A DNA stretch of 6,619 nt from JACPRB01 sp964468745 (GTDB lineage Bacteria > Planctomycetota > MHYJ01 > JACPRB01): NCBI GenBank assembly GCA_964468745.1, contig CAYXVY010000298.1, positions 1-6,619 on the forward strand. The letters run 5' to 3'. Positions 1 to 5,733 of the stretch are shown here, piece by piece. Below the pieces are notes generated by a model. The model saw only the letters and a program-made list of their open reading frames with translations. It was not told where the DNA came from and did no database searches. A program made the position numbers and the translations under genes. Positions within the stretch are counted from its first letter, which is position 1. The number at the start of each line of letters is the position of its first letter.

Positions 1-1
1 C

Positions 2-811
2 GGATGCTCCGGCGGGGCGCTGGTAGCCGCCCTGGCCGCCGGCGGCCTCATGCCGGAGGAGATCGAGGCGATCGGACTCTCTCTGCGCAAGCAGGACATC
101 CTCGATTACAACTGGCTCGGCCTCCTGCTGCGACGGGGGCGCGCACGCAGCATCTATAAGGGAAAGGCGTTGCACGATACGGTGCGGCGCATCCTCCCTG
201 TCGATCGCTGGGACCAACTGCTGAAGCCGCTCTACATCAATGCCGTCGACCTGCATACAGGAGAGGAAGTTGTTTTCGGCATGCCTGGCTTTACCGACGT
301 GCCCATCCATGACGCGATCGTCGCGTCGTCCGCGATCCCAGGGGTGTATCCGCCGAAGGAGATCGGGCGGCGTTTCTTCATCGACGGCGGCGTGCTCGAC
401 GTCCTCCCCATCAAAATCGCGATCTACAATCGCGCGGAGATCATCGTGGCCGTCAATCTCGACCCAGCCGACCAGTCGTATGCGCGGGGTGTCGAAAAGA
501 AGGGGATGGCGATGATCATCGATCACGCGCACAGCCTGATCTCGCGCACGCTGTTCCGGCTCAACATGAGGCAGTTCGAGGGCATTCCCGTGACGCTGAT
601 CGAGCCGCCCGTTCGCAATCACGGAGTTTTCCAGTTTGAACGGACGCGCGAGGTGATCGCCGCGGGCGAGATGGCAGCCGAGCGCGCGCTCATCGAGCAC
701 CCCACCTTCGCGAACATGACGCGCTGTCCGAATGAGACCCCGCTTCCGGGGACCCTGCGAGTCGAAAACGAAAAGGAGCCGGCGGGCCTTCCCCCGCCGG
801 CTCCCGTGTAA
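2..811 (+). CDS. Patatin-like phospholipase (RssA/NTE family), 5'-truncated
   Basis: This is a serine lipid acyl hydrolase of the patatin/RssA type, expected to cleave acyl esters of phospholipids or related lipids with a Ser-Asp dyad. The frame is open from base 2, so the gene starts before the window and the ATG at 50 is internal. The first visible residues, GCSGG, are the G-x-S-x-G nucleophile elbow, with Ser encoded at 8-10. The catalytic Asp lies in FIDGG (Asp codon 383-385). Between them are two family-typical stretches: LYINAVDLHTGEEVVF and ASSAIPGVYPP. About 269 residues are visible. The missing N-terminus, probably a few dozen residues, should carry the glycine-rich oxyanion loop. 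No signal peptide can be judged. The C-terminal 30 or so residues are Pro/Glu-rich and poorly conserved in character, and their codons also hold a terminator for the opposite strand. The gene converges on the SH3b gene, with 9 bases between the two stop codons. The family call is firm; the substrate is unknown. Confidence 0.93.
   Translation, partial: GCSGGALVAALAAGGLMPEEIEAIGLSLRKQDILDYNWLGLLLRRGRARSIYKGKALHDTVRRILPVDRWDQLLKPLYINAVDLHTGEEVVFGMPGFTDVPIHDAIVASSAIPGVYPPKEIGRRFFIDGGVLDVLPIKIAIYNRAEIIVAVNLDPADQSYARGVEKKGMAMIIDHAHSLISRTLFRLNMRQFEGIPVTLIEPPVRNHGVFQFERTREVIAAGEMAAERALIEHPTFANMTRCPNETPLPGTLRVENEKEPAGLPPPAPV
765..804 (-). terminator. Rho-independent terminator of the minus-strand gene series
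   Basis: A perfect 12-bp inverted repeat (775-786 pairing with 793-804, G+C-rich, 6-base loop at 787-792) is followed, read on the minus strand, by TTTTCGTTTT (774-765). This is the classic intrinsic terminator layout. It lies just after the TAA of the SH3b gene (821-823). On the plus strand no T-run follows the stem, so it should mainly stop minus-strand transcription. It lies wholly inside the last codons of the patatin gene. Confidence 0.85.
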
Positions 812-820
812 TCCGTCCGG

Positions 821-1972
821 TTACTTCTCGAGCTTCTCGATCGACTCGACGGTGATGACGCTGTAGCCGTCGAACCCCTCGGTGCACTTCTCCACGGTCC
901 CTGTGAGACCGACGTACCGCTCGAAGTTGTCGTTGATGCGACGCAGCATGTCCTCGTTGCCGTCCTTCACCTTCATGTAGCAGATGATCTTGCCGCCCAT
1001 CAGGAGCTTGTGCGTGCCCGGGCGGTTCCAGATGCGGCCGACCGTGTCGACATAGCCCGTGAACGCCCATTTCGGAGTGATGGGCTTGCCCTTCTCGTCA
1101 ATCTGCGCCCTGAGATCAGTCAGCTGCTTCTCGGCGATGTCCTTCTGCAACTTGACGATGTCCCAGTGGTTCTGCATCTGCCGGAAGTGACGCGCATCCG
1201 ACTCGGCCTGCCGCTTCACGACAGGGTCCTTCACGGCCGCGGCCGCCGCCTCAAAGGCGATCGCCACTTTGGCGAAGTCCAGTTCGTCCAGCTTGCGTTC
1301 GTTCAGCAGCGCATTCTGCTCTTCCTTGATCATCTCGGCCTCCTTCAACAGTGAAGCCCAGTCGGTGCCGGGCGCGACCTGCGGTGTCGTCGGCTTATCG
1401 CTGGCCTTCACTTCGGCCTTGCCGACGTACTTCACGTGCTTCTTCGCGACAAAGTACTTCACGGAGTCGGGAGGCACGATCTTGTACCAGCCCATGTTCT
1501 CCGAAATGATCGTGACCGGCGTGCCCTCGTTGAGCGCCGCCACCTTGTCCGCGTTCGCGCGGCTGTCGAGGCGGACCGGCACGTCGCTACCGATCACGGT
1601 CCCGATCGAGCCGTTGTCCTTCTTCACGTTGCGGGCCCAGATCCAGACGTGCACGCCCTGGGGCGGGACGATCTGATACCAATCGTCCTTGGCGGCGAGC
1701 GCCGTCACCTTGGAACCCTGGCCGAGCACGGCCGCGATGATGCTCTGCGCGGCGTCCGCCTTCGGGAATAGACGCACGTTCAAGCGGTCCGCGGTGATTT
1801 CCCCGTCAAAGGGAAACTCCTCTTTGACGAACGACGATTGCGCCTCGCCGGCCTTGACGCCTTCCTGGACGGCGGGCTTCTCGGACGACTTCGGCTGATC
1901 CTTGGAATCCTGGGCGACGGCGGGCGCGCACAGCGCCACGAGAACCGCCGCCAGCAACATCTTCTGAACCAT
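821..1972 (-). CDS. Secreted protein with two SH3b domains, a helical region and an OB-like C-terminus
   Basis: This is an exported protein of unknown function, 383 residues from the chosen start. ATG 1972 is preferred because it opens directly into a signal peptide (MVQK, hydrophobic residues 5-19, cleavage likely after AVA at 18-20) and has GAGAGGGG seven bases upstream. The frame stays open upstream to 2152, with another well-spaced start at 2098, but those starts would bury the signal peptide. Residues 21-50 are a Lys/Ser/Glu linker. Two bacterial SH3-like repeats follow, at about 57-118 and 122-184; they share the pattern NVR or VPVR, then WYxIVPP, then a basic end. Residues 205-292 are charged and helical, possibly coiled coil, with an Ala-rich patch near 241-246. 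Residues 300-380 (FTGYVDTVGRIW near 304-315, YVGLTGTVEKC near 353-363) look like a small beta-barrel, perhaps OB-like. SH3b domains often bind peptidoglycan or proteins, so an envelope role is inferred. LVALC near the N-terminus is not a lipobox, since Leu precedes Cys. Confidence 0.8.
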   Translation of the reverse strand: MVQKMLLAAVLVALCAPAVAQDSKDQPKSSEKPAVQEGVKAGEAQSSFVKEEFPFDGEITADRLNVRLFPKADAAQSIIAAVLGQGSKVTALAAKDDWYQIVPPQGVHVWIWARNVKKDNGSIGTVIGSDVPVRLDSRANADKVAALNEGTPVTIISENMGWYKIVPPDSVKYFVAKKHVKYVGKAEVKASDKPTTPQVAPGTDWASLLKEAEMIKEEQNALLNERKLDELDFAKVAIAFEAAAAAVKDPVVKRQAESDARHFRQMQNHWDIVKLQKDIAEKQLTDLRAQIDEKGKPITPKWAFTGYVDTVGRIWNRPGTHKLLMGGKIICYMKVKDGNEDMLRRINDNFERYVGLTGTVEKCTEGFDGYSVITVESIEKLEK

Positions 1973-2010
1973 GGTCGTTCCCCTCTCTCTAGAAATATCG
2001 ATTGTGCAAT

Positions 2011-2025
2011 TGACTCGCTGCGTCA
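2011..2025. promoter_or_regulatory. Imperfect dyad TGACTCGCTGCGTCA, possible regulator site
   Basis: This 15-base site matches the perfect dyad at 2067-2081 at 12 of 15 positions and keeps 5 of its 7 symmetric pairs. It lies about 40 bases upstream of the SH3b start. Immediately downstream on the minus strand (2010-1986) is the only AT-rich patch in this intergenic region, where a promoter core might sit, although I could not find a good -35/-10 pair. The repeat and position suggest an operator pair, but this is an inference from two copies. Confidence 0.3.
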
Positions 2026-2066
2026 CGGCCGGGCCCGGAGAACCCCGACAGGCGACAAGCGGACAG

Positions 2067-2081
2067 TGACTCAGTGAGTCA
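2067..2081. promoter_or_regulatory. Perfect dyad TGACTCAGTGAGTCA, possible operator
   Basis: This is a perfect 7-bp inverted repeat around a single central base, in the 191-base gap between the chaperone gene and the SH3b gene. Its centre (2074) lies 56 bases from that of the related site (2018), about five helical turns. The arms are short for a stable RNA hairpin with a one-base loop, so protein binding to DNA is the more natural reading. The minus strand reads TTGACT across one edge, but no good -10 lies at the right distance. Confidence 0.35.
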
Positions 2082-2163
2082 ATGACCCAATTCCTCATCT
2101 GTTTCCCTCTCATCCACTGCGGCGACCGCACGGTTCTCCTACCGCGCGCCACGCCCTTCCCGA

Positions 2164-4182
2164 TTACGGAGCCGTCGGCGGTTCCTCCGGCGTGTCCTTG
2201 CCGATGTCCTTCGCCTCCTTGAAGCTTGCGGCGTCGACAAGATCTCTGATGCGCTTTGCGCGCTCCGTGCGTGCCTGGTCGCGCTCCATGGCGCGCCGCT
2301 CACGGTCGAACTCGCTGTCGGGGTTATCCGGCGCAACCGTGATCACGTCTTCGACGACGCATACGTAGGACCACAGCTTCTTGTCCGCACCCAGTTGCGA
2401 ACCGTCGATGGCGAAAGTCTTGCCGATACCGGCAATTGTCGCAGGTAGTCCTTGGGCGCCCCCACCGAAGACTTGACGGCGCACATGTCCCTCCAGATTG
2501 GCGTCGCCGAGTCCGAAGCCTCCGCCGAGTCGCGAATCGAAATAGGCGCTCTGGGTGAAGCTGATGTTGTGCTTGTCGGCTGCGCGGCGCACGGCCGTCA
2601 AAGGGTTGAACAGCTTCTCGTCGCTGAGCGGAAGGTTCTTGCCGAGGATCTCCTGCGTGATCGTGCTAGCCAGCAGCTGCGTCCGCTTCTGCGCGTCATC
2701 AAGCGCAAGTTCCTTTTCGAGGCGCTGCCGGATGGGCTCCGTCAGGCCGGGGTTGTACGCGTCCTCCTTGCGGTGCAGCCGGAAGAGCGCGAATCCCTTT
2801 TCGGTCTCCACGCGACCATTGTCGATATCGCCCTGCTTCCTGCCGAAGAAGAACGTAGGCAGGTCTCGCTGGCCCTCCGGCCGCACAGGCTTCCCGAACG
2901 TCTTGTACGCATCCTCGATGCGATTGCGATCGACGAGCGGGCTGATGTCGTGCGCGAGCTCGACGCCCTGACGTTTCAGAGTCTGCTTGATCTGATCAAA
3001 CCACTCCTTGGTTGCGGCGCGATAGCGCTCCGATACGACGCGCTCAATTTCAGCCGGCGGCTTACCGGGCATCTCCGCCGTGACCGCCGCTTTGAGCTCC
3101 TTGCGCTTGGCGTCGATCAGTTTGCCGATTTCGATGTCCGCCTTTTCGATGGCCGCATAGGCGGCCTTCTTGGCGTCGCGCGCCTTGATTTTGTCGATGA
3201 TCTCTCCGCGGACCTCGTCGAGCGGCTTGATGTCCTGCTGCTCGTGTGCCTCGGGAGATTCGCCCTCGCGATGCTCGTGCGGCTTCGCGAACATTCCCTT
3301 CTTGTTCTCTTCGTAATACTTCTTGATGTCGTCCTCGGACGGCGCAGGCTGACTTACCTTCAGCGCGTCGACGTCCGCGAGCAGGTACTCGACCTGCGCG
3401 CGATCGGGCTGCTGGAACTCGTCCTTCTTCTGTTCGAACCGCTTCGATACGGCCTCCGCGCTGATCGGACGGCGGTTCTCCGGTCGCGTGAAGCGCTCCG
3501 GGTCGATGGCCGCGACCAGGACGCGCGCGCGCTTCGAGCCTTCGAGGATCTTGCGATAGACGTCGCTGTATCGCACGACGCCGCCTCCGAGCTCGTACTC
3601 AACGAGCTTTTCGATGAGGAGCGAATCCCGCAGCATGTCGAGGAACGTGACGAGGTCGCACGCGAAGATGGCCTCCGCTAGCTGCTTGTACCCCTCCTTG
3701 TTCTCGCCTTCCTCCTGCTGCGTGTACCCGAGCAGGGACTTCGCCTCGGTCCGGATTTCATCGTCGGACACGCGCAGGCCATACTGTTTCGCATGGTGCA
3801 GGAGGATCAGCATCTCCCACGTCTTCTTCCGGATCACGTCCTCCGACTCGGCGGGCCGGATCGGATTCCCCATGTAGTCTCGTTCGGGAATCTTGCTCCA
3901 GCCCTCACGCATGGCGAATTGCAGGATCCGTTCCGCGCCGATGTCGGAATGGTTGATCCATTCATGGCGCACCCATGGAAGGGCCCGTCGCTGCTGTTGT
4001 TTGAATTCCTGCTCTTTGACGTCGATGCTGAAGAACCTGCCGGCAAGCTTGTCTTCCCTGTCGTCACCGCCGCCCCAGGCCGGCGCGAAGCTGATGACGA
4101 GGGTGACCGCCATGATGCCCACGATGGACCCGAGGATCCATCGCTGCCACTTCTGGACCTTCTTCGCGAACGTGTGCGACAT
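2164..4182 (-). CDS. Membrane-anchored SurA/PpiD-like periplasmic chaperone
   Basis: A 672-residue protein probably acting in folding or quality control of envelope proteins. A short basic N-terminus (KKVQKWQR) precedes one membrane segment at about 15-35 with no cleavage site, so it should be an N-in, C-out anchor as in PpiD. Residues about 80-215 resemble the SurA N-terminal fold; the core near 119-145 has TWEMLILLHHAKQYGLRVSDDEI. Residues about 218-295 resemble the PpiD segment leading into the rotamase domain (VLVAAIDPERF, then EDDIKKYYEENK). A His/Glu-rich stretch follows (300-317), then a long charged helical region (320-410). Residues 440-470 (GDIDNGRVETEKGFALFRLHR) recall the end of a parvulin domain, but the usual full set of parvulin motifs is not visible, so isomerase activity is doubtful. 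The C-terminus (620-672) is charged and ends Pro-rich. The start is directly after the scpB stop (TAAATG), with GGAGG 11 bases upstream inside scpB. This implies translational coupling. Confidence 0.72.
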   Translation of the reverse strand: MSHTFAKKVQKWQRWILGSIVGIMAVTLVISFAPAWGGGDDREDKLAGRFFSIDVKEQEFKQQQRRALPWVRHEWINHSDIGAERILQFAMREGWSKIPERDYMGNPIRPAESEDVIRKKTWEMLILLHHAKQYGLRVSDDEIRTEAKSLLGYTQQEEGENKEGYKQLAEAIFACDLVTFLDMLRDSLLIEKLVEYELGGGVVRYSDVYRKILEGSKRARVLVAAIDPERFTRPENRRPISAEAVSKRFEQKKDEFQQPDRAQVEYLLADVDALKVSQPAPSEDDIKKYYEENKKGMFAKPHEHREGESPEAHEQQDIKPLDEVRGEIIDKIKARDAKKAAYAAIEKADIEIGKLIDAKRKELKAAVTAEMPGKPPAEIERVVSERYRAATKEWFDQIKQTLKRQGVELAHDISPLVDRNRIEDAYKTFGKPVRPEGQRDLPTFFFGRKQGDIDNGRVETEKGFALFRLHRKEDAYNPGLTEPIRQRLEKELALDDAQKRTQLLASTITQEILGKNLPLSDEKLFNPLTAVRRAADKHNISFTQSAYFDSRLGGGFGLGDANLEGHVRRQVFGGGAQGLPATIAGIGKTFAIDGSQLGADKKLWSYVCVVEDVITVAPDNPDSEFDRERRAMERDQARTERAKRIRDLVDAASFKEAKDIGKDTPEEPPTAP

Positions 4183-4692
4183 TTATTTCACTTCCTCCGG
4201 CCTCGGAAGATCCTCCAGAGCCCGCAATCCGAACACGTCCAGGAACTCCCTCGTTGTGCCGTACTGCACAGGGGCGCCGGGCACGTTTTCACGGCCGGCG
4301 ATTCTAACGAGGGTGCGCTCCAAGAGGGCTCTGAGAACTTCGCCGCACTGCACGCCGCGGATCGCCTCGATGTCCGCCCGCTTGATCGGCTGCTTGTACG
4401 CGACGATAGCCAGCGTCTCGAGAGCCGCCGCAGACAGCTTTTTCTCCGCCCGGGAACGCTTGAGGCCGGCGATTATATCGGTGTACTCCGGGCGGGTCAA
4501 CATCTGGTACCCATCGGCGATCTCCTGCAACTGGAAGGCGCGCGTCGACGACTCGTATTCGCTCTTCAGCGAAGCGATGGCCTCTTTGATGTCGGAAGGC
4601 CTCGAGTCCGGAATCAAGTCGTGGAGCTTCGACGCCGTGATCGGCTCGTCGCACGCAAAGAGAATAGCTTCGACCGCCTGTTTCGTTTCCAT
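4183..4692 (-). CDS. scpB: ScpB, segregation and condensation protein B
   Basis: ScpB is the winged-helix subunit that joins ScpA and SMC in the bacterial condensin-like complex, which compacts and resolves sister chromosomes in the cytoplasm. The 169-residue length is typical of the family. Recognition rests on the N-terminal ILFACDEPITASKL (10-23), the central LSAAALETLAIVAYKQPIKR with ADIEAIRGV after it (about 86-114), the VLRALLER element, and the C-terminal PVQYGTTREFLDVFGL followed by EDLP. The start has AGGAG about eight bases upstream. The stop codon abuts the start of the chaperone gene. The usual partner scpA is not the gene immediately upstream; hemB is, 60 bases away. scpA must lie elsewhere in the genome if the complex is complete. 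Confidence 0.93.
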   Translation of the reverse strand: METKQAVEAILFACDEPITASKLHDLIPDSRPSDIKEAIASLKSEYESSTRAFQLQEIADGYQMLTRPEYTDIIAGLKRSRAEKKLSAAALETLAIVAYKQPIKRADIEAIRGVQCGEVLRALLERTLVRIAGRENVPGAPVQYGTTREFLDVFGLRALEDLPRPEEVK

Positions 4693-4733
4693 GTCCCTCT
4701 CTCCTGTGGCGCCCTAGGACCGTCCAACTCTCC

Positions 4734-4756
4734 GTAGTTTATATATCATAAACTAC
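4734..4756. repeat. AT-rich 9-bp inverted repeat at the hemB stop codon
   Basis: GTAGTTTAT (4734-4742) and ATAAACTAC (4748-4756) are perfect inverted repeats around a five-base centre. The right arm contains the hemB stop codon. Its low G+C stands out from the surroundings. It lacks a following T-run, so it is a poor terminator. It could be an operator or an mRNA end or processing hairpin between hemB and scpB. Confidence 0.5.
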
Positions 4757-4768
4757 AGCCACTGGGAA
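4740..4768 (-). promoter_or_regulatory. Candidate sigma-70-type promoter for scpB
   Basis: On the minus strand TTCCCA (4768-4763) is separated by 17 bases from TATATA (4745-4740). Each hexamer matches the sigma-70 consensus at four of six positions. The -10 lies inside the AT-rich dyad at 4734-4756, so a protein bound there could block it. It lies 48 bases upstream of the scpB start. It is weak, based on composition and spacing only. Confidence 0.3.
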
Positions 4769-5733
4769 GCCTCTTTCGCATGATAGGTCAGTATGAAATC
4801 CGCTCCGGCGCGCTTGATCGAGGTGAGCACCTCGAGCACGATGCGGCGCTCGTCTATCCACCCCCTGGCCGCGGCAGCCTTGACCATGGCGTACTCGCCG
4901 CTCACGTTGTACGCCGCTGTCGGCACCCCGAATCGCTCCTTCGCGCGCCGGATGACGTCGAGATAGGCGAGCGCGGGCTTCACCATGACGATGTCGGCGC
5001 CTTCTCTCAGGTCGATCTCTATCTCGCGCATGGCCTCGTCGCCGTTCGCGGGATCCATCTGGTAGGTGGAGCGGTCGCCGAATTGCGGCGGAGATTCCGC
5101 GGCGTCGCGGAAGGGCCCGTAGAATCCCGAGGCAAATTTGGCGGCGTAGGCAAGGATCGGAATGTCGCGATGCCGGTTCGCGTCGAGCGCGGCGCGGATC
5201 ACGCCCACGGCGCCGTCCATCATTCCACTCGGGGCGACGATGTCCGCCCCTGCATCGGCGTGTGAGACGGCCGTCCGAGCGAGGAGTGGCAGCGTGCGAT
5301 CGTTATCCACCTTCCTGCCGTCGAGCAGCCCGCAATGTCCGTGACTGGTGTATTCGCAAAGGCAGACGTCGGTTATGACGAGCAGCTCCGGGGCCGCATC
5401 CTTTGCGGCGCGCACCGCCTGCTGCACGATTCCTGTGCGTGCGTATGCGCCGGACCCCCGAGGGTCCTTCTTCGACGGAATGCCGAAGAGAATGATCGCG
5501 GGAATCCCTGACGACCGCAGCGCTCTTGCTTCACGCGCGAGTTCATCAACGGAGAATTGGAACTGGCCGGGCATCGACGCGATGGGTCGGCGCTGACCCT
5601 TGCCCGGCCGCACGAAGAGAGGCATCACCAGGTCATCGACGTCCAGTTTCGTCTCACGCACCATGCCGCGCAACCGTGCGCTCTCGCGCAGACGCCGAAG
5701 CCGAATGTTGATCTTGCTCACGCGCGACGCCAT
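4753..5733 (-). CDS. hemB: Delta-aminolevulinic acid dehydratase (porphobilinogen synthase)
   Basis: HemB joins two 5-aminolevulinate molecules into porphobilinogen, the first common pyrrole of heme, siroheme and B12 synthesis, in the cytoplasm, usually as an octamer. The 326 residues match the family length. The zinc-site cysteines are in TDVCLCEYTSHGHCG (Cys 124, 126, 134), so this is the zinc-dependent type rather than the Asp-rich magnesium type. The two active-site lysines are in AAKFASGFYGPFRDA (Lys 199) and MVKPALAYLD (Lys 252, Schiff base). GDRSTYQMDPAN (219-230) is also family-typical. ATG 5733 is chosen because MASRVSKINIRLRRLR starts where the family does and GGAGG lies ten bases upstream; the frame stays open to 5838, but that stretch is read in another frame as the end of HemD. 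The start overlaps the hemD end by 16 bases, so the two are probably translationally coupled. Confidence 0.96.
   Translation of the reverse strand: MASRVSKINIRLRRLRESARLRGMVRETKLDVDDLVMPLFVRPGKGQRRPIASMPGQFQFSVDELAREARALRSSGIPAIILFGIPSKKDPRGSGAYARTGIVQQAVRAAKDAAPELLVITDVCLCEYTSHGHCGLLDGRKVDNDRTLPLLARTAVSHADAGADIVAPSGMMDGAVGVIRAALDANRHRDIPILAYAAKFASGFYGPFRDAAESPPQFGDRSTYQMDPANGDEAMREIEIDLREGADIVMVKPALAYLDVIRRAKERFGVPTAAYNVSGEYAMVKAAAARGWIDERRIVLEVLTSIKRAGADFILTYHAKEASQWL

Noticed and set aside
775..804. Terminator for the patatin gene on the plus strand
   Set aside because: After the stem the plus strand reads CGTGTAATCC with no T-run, and the stem precedes the patatin stop codon. The T-run is on the minus-strand side.
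50..811. ATG 50 as the start of the patatin gene
   Set aside because: The frame is open from base 2, and bases 2-16 encode the GCSGG nucleophile motif, so the ATG is internal.
1927..1939. Possible lipoprotein signal at LVALC of the SH3b protein
   Set aside because: The residue before Cys is Leu, not Gly, Ala or Ser. A standard signal peptidase I site (AVA, then QD) fits better.
2029..2038. CCGGGCCCGG palindrome
   Set aside because: A 10-base G+C palindrome is easily found by chance in this composition and has no loop for a hairpin; nothing else supports it.
2452..3681. 409-residue plus-strand open frame
   Set aside because: It lies wholly opposite the chaperone gene, is rich in Leu/Arg/Asp/Val as expected from the complement of G+C-rich codons, has no family resemblance, and the minus-strand protein is recognisable.
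3793..4737. 314-residue plus-strand open frame across the chaperone and scpB
   Set aside because: It spans the antisense of two real genes and their junction, and its translation is low-complexity Arg/Leu/Asp. ScpB on the other strand is unmistakable.
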